Assembly: GCA_005862225.1 (NCBI GenBank)
Contig: SZXV01000003.1
Span: 1-64,000, forward strand
DNA length: 64,000 bases
Reading direction: 5' to 3'
From: Chlorobium sp.
GTDB taxonomy: Bacteria; Bacteroidota; Chlorobiia; Chlorobiales; Chlorobiaceae
In this document: positions 47,350-58,272 of the stretch, in pieces
Numbering within the stretch: the first letter of the stretch is position 1
Layout: every line of letters starts with the position of its first letter
The notes under the pieces: generated by a model
What the model was told of the DNA's origin: nothing
What the model saw: the letters and a program-made list of their open reading frames with translations, nothing else
Databases searched by the model: none
Made by a program: the position numbers and the translations under genes

Positions 47350-47477
47350 ATTGATCATAAGAGTGAAAGCGTTTAACGGTATCGAATCCTGAATGTTTTT
47401 TATATTGCATTTTTAAACCCGTAATGCAGAGATCATTTGTTCACAGGCAGGGGTTTTAACCGTAAGAGGTTGGCATA

Positions 47478-47948
47478 ATGAAAATTGAAGGCCTTCTTTC
47501 CGAAAAATATATTGACTTGAATCTTGAGCTTGCCGTGAAAAGCCAGGTGATTGAAAAAATGCTTTCCATGGTAGGAGGTCATCCGGGAGTAAAAGATATC
47601 ATGAAGCTTCGGGAGGATGTTCTCAAGCGGGAACAGGATATGTCAACGGGTATCGGTAAGGCATTGGCTCTTCCCCATGCCAAGAGTTCTGGTGTCAGCC
47701 AGCCGGTTATGGCATTTGCAACGTTGCAGAACGAACTTGATTTTGATTCGATTGATAATCAGCCGGTCAAGATTGTGTTTCTTCTTGCAACCCCCGAAGA
47801 GATGCTTGCAGAGCATTTGAAGCTTCTCGGGCGGATTACGAAGCTTGCCGGCAAAGAGGACGTTCGCCAGAAACTGGTGCGTGCCACATCGTCACGAGAG
47901 ATTATTGAGCTTTTCAGAGAAGAGGAAAAGGATTTTCCGGAGATTTAG
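47478..47948 (+). CDS. PTS EIIA(Ntr)/fructose-type domain protein
   Basis: '[23 protein letters not shown]' phospho-His motif, '[22 protein letters not shown]'. Confidence 0.88.
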   Translation: MKIEGLLSEKYIDLNLELAVKSQVIEKMLSMVGGHPGVKDIMKLREDVLKREQDMSTGIGKALALPHAKSSGVSQPVMAFATLQNELDFDSIDNQPVKIVFLLATPEEMLAEHLKLLGRITKLAGKEDVRQKLVRATSSREIIELFREEEKDFPEI

Positions 47949-47953
47949 TTTAT

Positions 47954-49243
47954 ATGTCGCAGTACCAGGCAGTAAAGGGCACAAAAGATATTTTTCCTGA
48001 AGAGTCCGCACAGTGGAAGTATGTTGAAAGTGTTGTTCATACACTTGCTTCGTTGTATGGATTCAATGAGATACGGATTCCGGTTTTTGAATATACCGAG
48101 CTTTTCCAGAGAGGTATAGGTTCAACCACTGATATTGTCGGCAAAGAGATGTTCTCTTTTCAGCCAGACCCTCAAGGTCGTTCGGTGACGTTACGTCCGG
48201 AGATGACTGCCGGGGTGATGAGAGCCGTGCTTCAGCATAACCTGTTTTCTTCGGCTCCTGTTCACAAGCTTTATTACATTGGCGAACTTTTTCGTAAGGA
48301 GAGGCCGCAAGCCGGCAGGCAGCGTCAGTTCTCGCAATTTGGAGCCGAGCTTCTTGGTGTCTCTTCACCTGCGGCTGTGGCCGAGGTTATAACACTGATG
48401 ATGCATGTCTTTGAGTCACTTGGCTTAAAGGGTTTGAAGCTCAGGATTAATACTCTTGGCAATACCGAAGAGCGGTTTCGCTATCGTGAAGCTTTGCAGG
48501 CTTATTTTGCGCCGTTTAACGAAGTCCTTGATGACGCATCAAAAGATCGGCTCGAAAAAAATCCGCTCAGAATCCTCGATTCAAAAAATCCTGCACTGAA
48601 AGAGCTGATTGCTGGTGCTCCCCGGTTGTATGATTTCCTTAATGATGCTTCGCTGCAGGATTTTGAGAAAGTGCTTTTCTATCTTTCAGAGCGGCATATT
48701 CCTTATGAAATTGATCATCGCCTTGTTCGTGGACTTGACTATTATTGTCATACCGCCTTTGAAGTGACCAGCTCTGAGCTTGGCGCCCAGGATGCCATAG
48801 GAGGTGGCGGGCGTTATGATAGCCTTGCCCGGGAGCTTGGCAGCTCTTCGGATGTCCCGGCTTCTGGTTTTGCTGTGGGGATGGAGAGGCTGTTGATAAC
48901 GATGGAAAAACAGGGACTTTTGGCCTCTTTAAACCATCCCGTGCCGCTTGTTTTTGTTGTTGTTCAGCAGCAGGAGCTGGCGGACCATGCGCTGGCCATA
49001 GCCTGGCGATTGCGCAAGGCAGGTATCAGCACAGAAATGGATTTGGCAGCAAGAAGCATGAAAGCACAGATGAGAGAGGCAAACCGGATGAAAGCCGCCT
49101 ATGCGTTATTTATTGGTGCCAACGAATATACTACAGGCAGTTATTCGCTGAAAAATCTGGTGAGTTCGGAACAGCAAATATTTTCATTGGAGGCATTGCT
49201 TGAGTTTCTGCATGAATCCGCAACGAAAGAGGTTGTTGACTGA
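47954..49243 (+). CDS. hisS: Histidyl-tRNA synthetase
   Basis: '[12 protein letters not shown]', '[16 protein letters not shown]', '[23 protein letters not shown]', '[15 protein letters not shown]', '[10 protein letters not shown]'. Confidence 0.97.
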   Translation: MSQYQAVKGTKDIFPEESAQWKYVESVVHTLASLYGFNEIRIPVFEYTELFQRGIGSTTDIVGKEMFSFQPDPQGRSVTLRPEMTAGVMRAVLQHNLFSSAPVHKLYYIGELFRKERPQAGRQRQFSQFGAELLGVSSPAAVAEVITLMMHVFESLGLKGLKLRINTLGNTEERFRYREALQAYFAPFNEVLDDASKDRLEKNPLRILDSKNPALKELIAGAPRLYDFLNDASLQDFEKVLFYLSERHIPYEIDHRLVRGLDYYCHTAFEVTSSELGAQDAIGGGGRYDSLARELGSSSDVPASGFAVGMERLLITMEKQGLLASLNHPVPLVFVVVQQQELADHALAIAWRLRKAGISTEMDLAARSMKAQMREANRMKAAYALFIGANEYTTGSYSLKNLVSSEQQIFSLEALLEFLHESATKEVVD

Positions 49244-49494
49244 TGACGATCAAACTCCATAATGTGACGCTCTATGGGAAAAAGGAGTGTTGTCTGTGTG
49301 ATGAGGCTTTGGAAATCCTGCAAAAAGTCAAGGCTTCTGTGCCGTTTGATTTTGAAAAAGTTGATATTTCCGATAACCCTGAACTGCTTGCCGCCTTCGG
49401 CTTTCACATTCCAGTCATTTTTGTTGATGGTGTTCAGGTTTTCAAATACCGTGTCAACGAAAACCGTCTCAGGGCATTGCTGAATACGCAGTAA
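49243..49494 (+). CDS. Glutaredoxin-like protein
   Basis: 'NVTLYGKKECCLCDEALEIL' (CxxC), 'FHIPVIFVDG'. Confidence 0.82.
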   Translation: MTIKLHNVTLYGKKECCLCDEALEILQKVKASVPFDFEKVDISDNPELLAAFGFHIPVIFVDGVQVFKYRVNENRLRALLNTQ

Positions 49495-49546
49495 ATTTTT
49501 CCAGCCAGGGGCCCGCAGTCATGATCCTTGCTAACGTTTTCTTGTT

Positions 49547-49759
49547 ATGCTGAAATTTATTCTTCTTGTTATTGTGCTTTTCCTGTTGATGCGACTGGCT
49601 TTGCGTCTGCTTGGCGGGGGATTGTTTTTCTTCAATAAAAAGAGTGTCAACAACAGCAGAAATTCTTCATCCCCTTTTTCTTCTGGAGAACGTGTCGAGG
49701 AGGCAGATTTTGAAGTTATCGAAAGCCATCTCAGTCAGCATAAGGATGATGTGGAATAA
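49547..49759 (+). CDS. Small N-terminally anchored membrane protein (DUF4834-like)
   Basis: 70 aa, 'LKFILLVIVLFLLMRLALRLLGGGLFFF' TM, acidic tail 'EEADFEVIES'. Confidence 0.55.
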   Translation: MLKFILLVIVLFLLMRLALRLLGGGLFFFNKKSVNNSRNSSSPFSSGERVEEADFEVIESHLSQHKDDVE

Positions 49760-49765
49760 CTGATT

Positions 49766-49793
49766 TTGCTGTTCCCAGATTATTTTGTATAAT
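49766..49793 (+). promoter_or_regulatory. Candidate promoter for rimP-nusA-infB: TTGCTG (49766-49771), 16-nt spacer, TATAAT (49788-49793)
   Basis: Perfect -10 hexamer in the intergenic region upstream of rimP; -35 matches only TTG. Confidence 0.5.
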
Positions 49794-49835
49794 AGCCTGC
49801 TTGATTTGAAAAAGGGTGTGGAATTATCTTATCTG

Positions 49836-49858
49836 AAGTGGGTGTTCCCCACTTTTTT
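49836..49858 (+). terminator. Intrinsic terminator-like hairpin in the rimP leader
   Basis: AAGTGGG-TGTTC-CCCACTT followed by TTTTGTTTT; 35 nt before rimP ATG 49889 and about 43 nt after the TATAAT. Confidence 0.65.
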
Positions 49859-49888
49859 GTTTTCTATAAAAGTTCCTGTGAGGTGTTC

Positions 49889-50410
49889 ATGCAAGAGCGC
49901 ATCGTGAATTGTGTTCTTCAGGTTATTACGGAGTCCGTTGGTACCAGGGGTGAAGGGGTCTATCTTATTGATCTTAAGGTTAAAGGAAAAGGAAGCGGCA
50001 GGAAGATAGAGATTCTTATGGATGCTGATAATGGTATTCAGATTCATCAGTGCGCTTTTCTCAGCAGAAGGATCAGGGAAAAGCTTGAGGGTGACGATGA
50101 GCTTTTGGAGTTGATCGGTGAGAATTTTGACTTGATGGTTTCATCTCCCGGTCTTGGTGAACCCATTATTCTTCCACGGCAGTATATAAGGCACATTGGA
50201 AAACTTTTGCAAATCCGATACATCGACTCTCTTGGTGATCAGGTGGAGTTGAATGGTCATCTTCTCGAAGCATTGCTTTCAGAAGAAAGTGGTGCACGTA
50301 TTGTCATTATGCCGGAAAAAGAGAAAAGAAAAGGGCAGCAGCCGAACCAGGAAGCCGTCACACTGTACCTTAATCAAGTAATTCGGGCGGTTCCTGAAGC
50401 TGAGTTATAG
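49889..50410 (+). CDS. rimP: Ribosome maturation factor RimP
   Basis: 'GVYLIDLKVKGKGSGRKIEILMDADNGIQIHQCAFLSRRIREKLE', 'LMVSSPGLGEPI'; ATG 49889 preferred over the 49838 ORF start. Confidence 0.88.
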   Translation: MQERIVNCVLQVITESVGTRGEGVYLIDLKVKGKGSGRKIEILMDADNGIQIHQCAFLSRRIREKLEGDDELLELIGENFDLMVSSPGLGEPIILPRQYIRHIGKLLQIRYIDSLGDQVELNGHLLEALLSEESGARIVIMPEKEKRKGQQPNQEAVTLYLNQVIRAVPEAEL

Positions 50411-50467
50411 CAGGTTTATACGGGGAGTGGAAATTGTCTTTTACAAAATGTACAATCCAAGATAGAG

Positions 50468-52012
50468 ATGGTCAAAAAGAAGATAAAAGATGAGGGACAG
50501 GACAGGAGGTTGCAGATTGCCAGTGCATTTGGAGAAATTGAGCAGTCTAAAATTTTTCTGGATAAACGCACCGAAAGTGCGGCTGTTAAAATGGATATTG
50601 CCGATCTCCTGAAGGATATTATCCAGAAACAGCTCAGGAAAGATTACGATCCTGAAGTGGAATCCAACATTTTCATCAACCCCGAACGTGGGGACTTTGA
50701 AGTCTATATTCTGAAAAAGATTGTCAAGGAAGTTGACATTGAGAGTATTGAAATCAGTCTTGATGAGGTAAGAAAGATTGATGACTCCCTTGAAATTGGG
50801 GATTATTATGAAGAAGGCCCGATCAGGCTGGACGATTATCTGAGTCGCAAATCCATACAGATTATCAAGCAGTCTGTACAGAAAAAAGTCAGGGATCTCG
50901 AACGACTTGTTGTTTATGAAGAGTGTCTTGAAAAAGTTGGTGAAATTGTTGCAGGCGAGGTTTACCAGATTCGCGCAAACGAAGTTATTTTCACGTATAA
51001 CACATCAAAAGATCACCGAGTTGAGCTTGTCTTGCCGAAGTCCGAGATGATGAAAAAGGATAATCCGCGTCGCACCCCAAGGATGAAGCTCTATATCAAG
51101 CGTATTGAACGTGAAAAAGCGAAAGTACGGCTGGATGACGGTAGTATGGTTGAGCGGGAAAAAGCTGATGGAGGCATGAAGGTCATTGTCTCAAGAGTAG
51201 ATGACCGTTTCTTGTATAAGCTTTTTGAACATGAAGTTCCTGAAATACTGGATGGTCTTATTGTCATCAAGGCTATTGCAAGGGTGCCTGGTGAACGGGC
51301 GAAAGTTGCCGTTGAATCAACCAGTGCAAGGATTGATCCTGTGGGCGCAACGGTTGGATATCGGGGTAAACGTATTCAGAGCATTGTTAAAGAGTTAAAC
51401 AATGAAAATATTGATGTGATTTACTATGCTGACGAGCCGCAGATTTATATCTCAAGAGCTATGCAGCCGGCCAAAATTGATCCTCTGACCATTCATGCTG
51501 ATATTAAAACCCGGAAAGCGAGGGTCATGCTCAAGCCAGACCAGATCAAATATGCTATCGGAAAAAACGGCAACAATATCCATCTGGCAGAAAAGCTTAC
51601 CGGTTATGAAATTGATGTTTATCGCGATGTCATAGACAAATCGACTGAAGATCCAACTGATATTGATATTATCGAATTCCGCGAGGAGTTTGGTGATGAT
51701 ATGATTTACCAGCTTTTGGATGGAGGTCTTGATACAGCAAAAAAAGTATTGAAGGCTGGAGTTGATGAGATTGAACTCTCGCTTTTGGGCTCTCCAAAAG
51801 CAGAGGAGCAGACTGTTTTTGGAAAAAGTTTCAAGAGCGCAGTGAAACCGAGGGAGCGAAAAGTGACCGACGAAGAAAAGCGCTATTGGAAAAAGATTGC
51901 TGAAAATATTTATAAAACCGTCAAGGAACAGTTCACCGAGTCTGATCTGGAGGCTCTTTTTGATGATACTATCTCTCCGGATCCTGTTGAGTTAGCGGTT
52001 GATGAATCATGA
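50468..52012 (+). CDS. nusA: Transcription termination/antitermination factor NusA
   Basis: S1 and KH regions: 'ARVPGERAKVAVESTSARIDPVGATVGYRGKRIQSIVKELNNENIDVI', 'AIGKNGNNIHLAEKLTGYEIDVY'. Confidence 0.95.
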   Translation: MVKKKIKDEGQDRRLQIASAFGEIEQSKIFLDKRTESAAVKMDIADLLKDIIQKQLRKDYDPEVESNIFINPERGDFEVYILKKIVKEVDIESIEISLDEVRKIDDSLEIGDYYEEGPIRLDDYLSRKSIQIIKQSVQKKVRDLERLVVYEECLEKVGEIVAGEVYQIRANEVIFTYNTSKDHRVELVLPKSEMMKKDNPRRTPRMKLYIKRIEREKAKVRLDDGSMVEREKADGGMKVIVSRVDDRFLYKLFEHEVPEILDGLIVIKAIARVPGERAKVAVESTSARIDPVGATVGYRGKRIQSIVKELNNENIDVIYYADEPQIYISRAMQPAKIDPLTIHADIKTRKARVMLKPDQIKYAIGKNGNNIHLAEKLTGYEIDVYRDVIDKSTEDPTDIDIIEFREEFGDDMIYQLLDGGLDTAKKVLKAGVDEIELSLLGSPKAEEQTVFGKSFKSAVKPRERKVTDEEKRYWKKIAENIYKTVKEQFTESDLEALFDDTISPDPVELAVDES

Positions 52013-52076
52013 GCATTGCTCAGAGACTGAGCTTTGGCTGAAGCGTAAAGAGTTTATAAATCCAGAGGAGGATGTA

Positions 52077-54875
52077 ATGGCCCTTGATGAGATGGGAAAG
52101 AAATACAGGATAAGTGATATAGCAAGAGAGCTCCAGGTGAGCCCGCAGGAGGTATTACTTTTTGTCAAGCAGGAAGGGGGCAAGGTAGCTTCTACATCCT
52201 CTATGGTCAGCGAAGAGATGCACAGTCTGATTTTTGGCCATTTCAGCGTTGAGAAGAAAATGGTTGATGAAACCAAAAAAATAAGGGCGGAGAAGGAGAA
52301 GCGCTTGTCGAGGCTTGAGGAGCAGTCACGGAAGACCTATGAAAAAGAGCAGCATCTCAGTGAAACGCTCAGCCCACCTCCTGCTCCGGTTATTCCTGCC
52401 GTTGTCGTTCATGAAGTTAAAAAAGAGTCGATTCCAGCCACTGTTCGGCAGGCAATTCCTGAATTAGTTATACCACAACCAATTATTGTTGTCGAGAAGC
52501 CAGAGCTGATTGAGGCCGATGGAGTTGCTGAAGTCACTGAATTGTCTGAATTGCCAGCAGTTCCTGAATTTATTGAACTCTCTGAGCCTGAGGCAGAAGC
52601 TGAGACAGAACCTGAAGCGGAGCCTGAGTTTGAGCCTGAGGCCAAAAAGGATGAGCCACTTGCTAATGAGCATTTGGTCTCTTTTGATGCTCCGCAGATG
52701 ATGGGTGGGCTGACGGTGCTTGGTACTCTTGATATGCGTGCTGGAAGGAATAAAAAAAACCGGAAAAAGAATTTCCAGGAGCAGGCTGATGCCTTGAAAG
52801 ACGAGTTTGATCCCAAGGGAACAGAGCTTGCTCGCGAAGAAGAGAAAGTGCTTCTTCCCAAGAAGCTTGTCAAGGCAACTGTTGACGCGAAGTCAAAGCC
52901 TGCTGTGGTTGCTGAGGGCTCTTCCATTAAAAAGAAAAAAGGGAAGAAGAAAAAGAAGCCCGAGATAGATGACAAGGTCATTTCGGCGAATATTCAAAAG
53001 ACCATCAGTGGTATTGAGGATAAAAGCGGAACTGGTTCACGGCAGAAATTCCGCAAGATGCGCAGGCATGAGCGTGAGCGTGAGCACGAAGAGGATGAGG
53101 CGTTTCGTGAGTCACAGCGGATGATTGTCAGGGTTACCGAATATGCTTCGCCGCATGAACTGGCTGAGCTTATGGGTATTACGGCAAAGGATATTATCCA
53201 GAAATGTTTTGCCCTTGGCAAATTTGTTACCATCAATCAACGTCTTGACAAAGAGTCAATTGAACTCATTGCCCTTGAATTTGGTTTTGAGGCTGAATTT
53301 ATTTCAGAGATAGAAGCCACTGCTGTGGTAATTGAGGAGGATGCGGAAGCTGATTTACAGACACGTCCACCGGTCGTGACGATCATGGGACATGTTGATC
53401 ACGGAAAGACTTCTCTTCTCGATCATATTCGCAGCAGCAAGGTTGTTGCAGGTGAATCTGGTGGTATTACCCAGCATATCGGCGCTTATGAAGTGACGGT
53501 AGACGGCAACCGAAAAATCACGTTCCTTGATACACCAGGACATGAAGCCTTTACGGCCATGCGGGCACGAGGTGCACAGGTGACCGATATTGTTATCCTT
53601 GTCGTTGCGGCTGATGACAGTGTTATGCCACAGACAATTGAGGCAATTAACCATGCGAAAGCGGCAGGAGTGCCGATTGTTGTTGCTCTCAATAAAATTG
53701 ACAAGGTTGAAGCCAATCCGGAGAAGATCAAGACCCAGTTATCAGAGGCAGGTGTGCTTGTTGAGGAGTGGGGCGGAGTGTATCAGTGCCAGGAGATATC
53801 AGCCAAGAAAGGTATAGGCATTGCGGAACTCATGGAAAAGGTGCTGACTGAGGCTGAAATGAGGGAGTTGAAAGGCAACTATTCAAGGGAGATTCCAGCG
53901 AGCGGTATTATTGTTGAGTCCGAGCTTGACAAGGGCAAGGGAGTTATTTCAACTGTTCTCGTGCAGCGAGGAATTCTCAAGGTCGGTGATCCTTTTGTTG
54001 CAGGAAATACGATGGGCAAGGTTCGTGCGCTGATGGATGAGAGAGGTAAACGAATTCTTTTTGCAAACCCGTCACAGCCGGTCAGGGTCCTTGGTTTTGA
54101 GGATCTTCCGCAATCAGGTGATAGCCTGACGGTTATGGTGACAGACAGGGAGGCTCGGGATCTTGCCCAGAAGCGGCAGGTTATCCGTCGGGAACATGAT
54201 TTCCGCCGTAGTACCCGCGTTAAGCTTGACAGTATTGCACGTCAGATCAAGGAAGGTCTGATGAAAGAGCTGAGTGTCATTATCAAGGCAGATACTGATG
54301 GCTCTATTCAGGCTCTTGCTGACGGGTTGATGAAAATTCAGAATGATGAGGTCAAGGTTCAGATTATTCATCAGGGTGTTGGGCAGATTACGGAAACTGA
54401 CGTTCTGCTTGCGGCAGCTTCCGACGCCATTATCATCGGTTTCAGGGTACGTCCTAATGTCAATGCAAAAAAACTTGCAGAAAAGGAAGATCTTGACGTC
54501 CGCTTTTATAGTGTCATTTATCATGTGCTTGAAGATGTCGAGAAAGCGCTCGAAGGAATGCTTTCACCCGAACTTCATGAAGAGAGCCTCGGTTCTCTTG
54601 AGATTCGCCAGATCTTTAAAGTGCCGAAAATTGGCAATGTTGGTGGATGTTATGTGCTGGACGGCAAGGTTTTCCGTGATTCCAAAGTCCGTCTTCTTCG
54701 TGACGGTGTTCAGATTTACGAAGGTCAGCTTGCGGCTCTCAGGCGCTTCAAGGATGATGTCAAGGAGGTCGATGCTGGCTATGAGTGCGGCATGAGCCTG
54801 AAGAACTATGACGATATCAAGGTTGGAGACATTGTTGAAGCCTATAAAATTGTAGAGAAAAAAAGAAAACTTTGA
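52077..54875 (+). CDS. infB: Translation initiation factor IF-2
   Basis: '[23 protein letters not shown]', '[21 protein letters not shown]', 'NKIDK'; ATG 52077 preceded by 'agaggaggatgta' Shine-Dalgarno. Confidence 0.96.
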   Translation: MALDEMGKKYRISDIARELQVSPQEVLLFVKQEGGKVASTSSMVSEEMHSLIFGHFSVEKKMVDETKKIRAEKEKRLSRLEEQSRKTYEKEQHLSETLSPPPAPVIPAVVVHEVKKESIPATVRQAIPELVIPQPIIVVEKPELIEADGVAEVTELSELPAVPEFIELSEPEAEAETEPEAEPEFEPEAKKDEPLANEHLVSFDAPQMMGGLTVLGTLDMRAGRNKKNRKKNFQEQADALKDEFDPKGTELAREEEKVLLPKKLVKATVDAKSKPAVVAEGSSIKKKKGKKKKKPEIDDKVISANIQKTISGIEDKSGTGSRQKFRKMRRHEREREHEEDEAFRESQRMIVRVTEYASPHELAELMGITAKDIIQKCFALGKFVTINQRLDKESIELIALEFGFEAEFISEIEATAVVIEEDAEADLQTRPPVVTIMGHVDHGKTSLLDHIRSSKVVAGESGGITQHIGAYEVTVDGNRKITFLDTPGHEAFTAMRARGAQVTDIVILVVAADDSVMPQTIEAINHAKAAGVPIVVALNKIDKVEANPEKIKTQLSEAGVLVEEWGGVYQCQEISAKKGIGIAELMEKVLTEAEMRELKGNYSREIPASGIIVESELDKGKGVISTVLVQRGILKVGDPFVAGNTMGKVRALMDERGKRILFANPSQPVRVLGFEDLPQSGDSLTVMVTDREARDLAQKRQVIRREHDFRRSTRVKLDSIARQIKEGLMKELSVIIKADTDGSIQALADGLMKIQNDEVKVQIIHQGVGQITETDVLLAAASDAIIIGFRVRPNVNAKKLAEKEDLDVRFYSVIYHVLEDVEKALEGMLSPELHEESLGSLEIRQIFKVPKIGNVGGCYVLDGKVFRDSKVRLLRDGVQIYEGQLAALRRFKDDVKEVDAGYECGMSLKNYDDIKVGDIVEAYKIVEKKRKL

Positions 54876-54893
54876 ACGGCTTATTGTTGATCC

Positions 54894-55253
54894 ATGTCAA
54901 TACGGACTGATAGGGTAGCATCTCTGCTGCAGCATGAACTTGGGGCGATTCTTCAAAAGGAGCTTCCACGAAATGGACCGATTATAACGGTGGTTGATGT
55001 GAAGATAACTCCTGATCTGAGCATCGCCAGGTTTTATTTTTCTATTATTGGTTCGGCTGAAGAGCGGGTTGAGGCTATGGCCTCTCTTAAGGAGAAGACA
55101 AAAAGTATCAGAAAAATTCTTTCCTCAAAAATTCGTCACCATTTCAGGCGTATTCCGGAACTCGAATTTCATGAAGATCATCTGTATGAGCGTGCTCACA
55201 GAATTGAGCAGCTCTTGAATGAAGTGAGAAAAGGTCCCGTTGAAAACGATTAA
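54894..55253 (+). CDS. rbfA: Ribosome-binding factor A
   Basis: 'RVASLLQHELGAILQKEL', 'ITPDLSIARFYFSI', 'PELEFHED'. Confidence 0.9.
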   Translation: MSIRTDRVASLLQHELGAILQKELPRNGPIITVVDVKITPDLSIARFYFSIIGSAEERVEAMASLKEKTKSIRKILSSKIRHHFRRIPELEFHEDHLYERAHRIEQLLNEVRKGPVEND

Positions 55254-55279
55254 CTGAGAGCGTCTTGTAAACAGTTTGC

Positions 55280-56014
55280 ATGGATGTACAACACAACAGA
55301 GAATCTCAACCGGATGAAGGAGAGTTTCTTCTGATTGATAAACCGCTCGACTGGACCTCCTTCGATGTCGTGGCTAAAATCAGAAATACGTTTAAAAGCT
55401 GTGGCCTGCAACGTAAAGTTGGTCATTGCGGAACCCTTGATCCAAAGGCAACTGGCCTGCTGATACTTGCTACAGGTCGCAAAACCAAAGAGATTGCCAC
55501 GCTTGAGGTGCTTGACAAGGTTTATGAAGGGACGATCAAGCTTGGTGTTATGACGGAAAGTCATGATACTGAAACCGAAGAATATGGATATTTACCTTTT
55601 ACCCACCTGACGGAACAGGAGGTCAGGTCAATAGCTTCAGGATTTGTTGGTCAGCATCAGCAACAGCCTCCCATGCATTCGGCAGCCTGGCATAATGGAA
55701 AACGACTCTACCAACATGCCCGAAAAGGGGTGGTGATTAAAGAGCGAAGAGCCAAAGAGATTGTCATTCATCGTTTTGAAATTACCCGTATCGAATTTCC
55801 GATAGTATATTTTATCCTTCATGTCTCCAAGGGAGCCTATATCCGTGTTATTGCTCATGAGCTTGGTTCTGCTCTGGGTGTCGGGGGCTATCTGGCTTCA
55901 CTGAGGCGACTCTCTATTGGTCATTGGCAACTGAGTTCAGCTCAAACAATATCAGAGGCAATTGAAGGCATTCTTCAGAAGGCATCAAACACCAATCTGA
56001 GTGAAGGGAGATAA
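55280..56014 (+). CDS. truB: tRNA pseudouridine synthase B
   Basis: 'LLIDKPLDWTSFDVVAKIRN', 'KVGHCGTLDPKATGLLILATGRKTKE', 'KGAYIRVIAHELGSALGVGGYLASLRR'. Confidence 0.95.
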   Translation: MDVQHNRESQPDEGEFLLIDKPLDWTSFDVVAKIRNTFKSCGLQRKVGHCGTLDPKATGLLILATGRKTKEIATLEVLDKVYEGTIKLGVMTESHDTETEEYGYLPFTHLTEQEVRSIASGFVGQHQQQPPMHSAAWHNGKRLYQHARKGVVIKERRAKEIVIHRFEITRIEFPIVYFILHVSKGAYIRVIAHELGSALGVGGYLASLRRLSIGHWQLSSAQTISEAIEGILQKASNTNLSEGR

Positions 56015-56022
56015 AAGAATCC

Positions 56023-56985
56023 ATGCGCATTGTTGAATATTATAATAATCTTGTCTTCAATTATGGTTCAAGTTCACCTCTCGATTTTTTGCCCATTCCT
56101 TCGGTTGTGACCGTTGGATCGTATGATGGTGTGCATAAAGGGCACAGGACGATTATCTCCCGGCTGGTTTCTGTTGCGAAAAGTCGCAGTTTGAGGAGTG
56201 TTGTGGTGACGTTTGAGCCGCATCCAAGAAGGGTGCTTAAGGGAGGTGTTTCAGGTCCGCTTGGTTTGCTGACCACCCTTGATGAAAAAATTGATCTTCT
56301 TGCACGTGAGCAAGTGGATCTGCTTGTTATTATAAGATTTACCGCAGATTTTGCTGCGCGAAGTTCAGATGATTTTATCAGGAATATTCTTGTCTCACTG
56401 CTCTGCGCAAAATGTGTTATTGTTGGATATGATCATGCTTTTGGTCGGGACAGGAGCGGGAGTCGTGAAAAGCTGGAAAGTTTGGGACGTGAGCTGCATG
56501 TTGATGTGGAGGTCGTCGATGAAGTTCTCATTGGAAATGAACATTTTTCCAGTACGAGGATAAGGACACTGCTTGAAAGCGGGCAGCTTGAAGAGGCCAA
56601 TGAATTTCTTGGCTCTTCCTATATGATTACTGGCACCGTGGTAGAAGGCGAGAAACTTGGACGAACAATCGGTTTCCCGACAGTGAATCTCATGCTGTCC
56701 GATCCTGGAAAACTGCTGCCCCGATCTGGTGTTTATCTGGCTCAAACCTCAGTAAATGGCGTAACTTTTATGGCCTTGATAAATATTGGAGTTCGGCCAA
56801 CGATCTCTTCTGAAGGCATTAAAACAGTTGAAGCACATCTCCTGGGTTATAGTGGAGACCTTTACGGCAGCTTCCTCAGGTTCAGTTTGCTCAAGTTTAT
56901 AAGGGATGAGAAGAAATTTCGTAATCTTGAAGAGTTGAAAATCCAGCTTGAAAAAGATAAAAAAACGGTGGAGTTGTATTGCTAA
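56023..56985 (+). CDS. ribF: Bifunctional riboflavin kinase / FAD synthetase
   Basis: 'VVTVGSYDGVHKGHR', 'VVTFEPHPRRVL', 'SSTRIRTLLESGQLEEANEFLG', 'GRTIGFPTVNL', 'VYLAQTSVNGVTFMALINIGVRPT'. Confidence 0.94.
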   Translation: MRIVEYYNNLVFNYGSSSPLDFLPIPSVVTVGSYDGVHKGHRTIISRLVSVAKSRSLRSVVVTFEPHPRRVLKGGVSGPLGLLTTLDEKIDLLAREQVDLLVIIRFTADFAARSSDDFIRNILVSLLCAKCVIVGYDHAFGRDRSGSREKLESLGRELHVDVEVVDEVLIGNEHFSSTRIRTLLESGQLEEANEFLGSSYMITGTVVEGEKLGRTIGFPTVNLMLSDPGKLLPRSGVYLAQTSVNGVTFMALINIGVRPTISSEGIKTVEAHLLGYSGDLYGSFLRFSLLKFIRDEKKFRNLEELKIQLEKDKKTVELYC

Positions 56986-57033
56986 TAATATTATATTAAA
57001 GGTCAACTGATTTAACATAACAATCGAAACGAC

Positions 57034-57303
57034 ATGAGCCTGACAAAAGAATATAAAGCCGAAGTTATCAAGCAGTTTGGCGCTTCTGAAAAGAATACCG
57101 GAAAGTCTGAGGTGCAGGTGGCGTTATACACCCGCAGAATCAGTGATCTTACCGGTCATTTGCAACTGCATCCAAAGGACAAGCATTCCCGTCGGGGCTT
57201 GCTGATGCTGGTCGCAAAGCGTAAAAAAATGCTCAATTACGTTAAAAATATAGATATCGATCGTTATCGTAAAGTGATCGGTGAACTTGATCTTCGCAAA
57301 TAA
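57034..57303 (+). CDS. rpsO: 30S ribosomal protein S15
   Basis: 'GKSEVQVALYTRRISDLTGHLQLHPKDKHSRRGLLMLVAKRKKMLNYV'. Confidence 0.97.
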   Translation: MSLTKEYKAEVIKQFGASEKNTGKSEVQVALYTRRISDLTGHLQLHPKDKHSRRGLLMLVAKRKKMLNYVKNIDIDRYRKVIGELDLRK

Positions 57304-57380
57304 AAGTGCCAGTTGCCTGATTTCAGCAAAGTGACCTCTTGCAGGCTCTCTTTTTAACAAAGAATATACGTTGGAAAGCT

Positions 57381-58268
57381 ATGTTGGAAAGTATGACCGG
57401 ATATGGCAGTGCAGAGGCTTTGGAAAATGGTGTTCGGACTCTTGTAGAGTTGCGTTCCGTCAACAACCGTTTTGCTGAAATCAGTGTCAAGCTTCCTCGT
57501 CAGTTACTCTCTTTTGAACTTGAAGTCAGGGAGATGATCCGCGCTCATTTTCAGAGGGGGAAAATATCTGCGTTTATTCAGATTCAGATTGAAGAAGAGC
57601 AGCCCATCTCAGTCAGCATCAATGTCGCAAAAGTAAAAGCTTATAAAGAGCTGCTTGATACTCTCAGGAGGGAGGCGGAACTTGATGTCGATCTTCAGCT
57701 TGAACATATACTGAGGTTTCCTGAAATATTTGATACCGGCACGACCTCTTTTGACAGAGCTGATCAGTGCTGGCCTTTTGTCAAGACGTTGTTGCATGAT
57801 GCCATCGTTCGACTCAAGACCATGCGACGCCGGGAAGGGGAGGAGCTCTCCATAGATTTCAGTAGCAGAATTGCTGAGATAGAGCGTATTCTTGGCATCA
57901 TCACGACACTTGCCTCTGATAATCTTGAGACAATCAGAAAAAAACTTGCGGCAAAAGTTGAGATTATAGCAGGGAAGGATTTGGCTTACAGCAAGGATCG
58001 GCTTGAAATGGAATTGATTCTCGCTGCGGATAAACTTGATATTACTGAAGAGCTGACCCGCTTTGCCAGTCATAACAAGTTCTTTCTTGAAGAGTTGGAA
58101 AACGATGAAAGTGGTACTGGCAGGAAGTTGAATTTTCTGCTTCAGGAGCAGTTGCGCGAAGCGAATACGATTGCGTCAAAATCCCAGAATGCAGAAATCT
58201 CCCAGAAAATTGTCCAAATCAAGGAAGAGTTGGAAAAGATAAGGGAACAACTGCAAAATATAGAGTAG
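57381..58268 (+). CDS. YicC family endoribonuclease/stress-related protein
   Basis: 'MLESMTGYGSAEALENGVRTLVELRSVNNRFAEISVKLPRQL', 'EANTIASKSQNAEISQKIVQIKEELEKIREQLQNIE'. Confidence 0.93.
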   Translation: MLESMTGYGSAEALENGVRTLVELRSVNNRFAEISVKLPRQLLSFELEVREMIRAHFQRGKISAFIQIQIEEEQPISVSINVAKVKAYKELLDTLRREAELDVDLQLEHILRFPEIFDTGTTSFDRADQCWPFVKTLLHDAIVRLKTMRRREGEELSIDFSSRIAEIERILGIITTLASDNLETIRKKLAAKVEIIAGKDLAYSKDRLEMELILAADKLDITEELTRFASHNKFFLEELENDESGTGRKLNFLLQEQLREANTIASKSQNAEISQKIVQIKEELEKIREQLQNIE

Positions 58269-58272
58269 TTTC

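Noticed and set aside
47406-47460. Long-loop inverted repeat TTAAACCC...GGGTTTTAA upstream of the EIIA-like gene
   Set aside because: Bulged stem with a long loop; could be chance, and no regulator is identifiable from sequence alone.
52409-52981. 190-aa minus-strand Ser-rich ORF antisense to infB
   Set aside because: Low-complexity mirror of the Glu/Ala/Lys-rich IF-2 linker.
57308-57355. Weak hairpin GCCTG...CAGGC plus T-run after rpsO
   Set aside because: Only a 5-bp stem with a loop of about 20 nt; insufficient as a terminator call.
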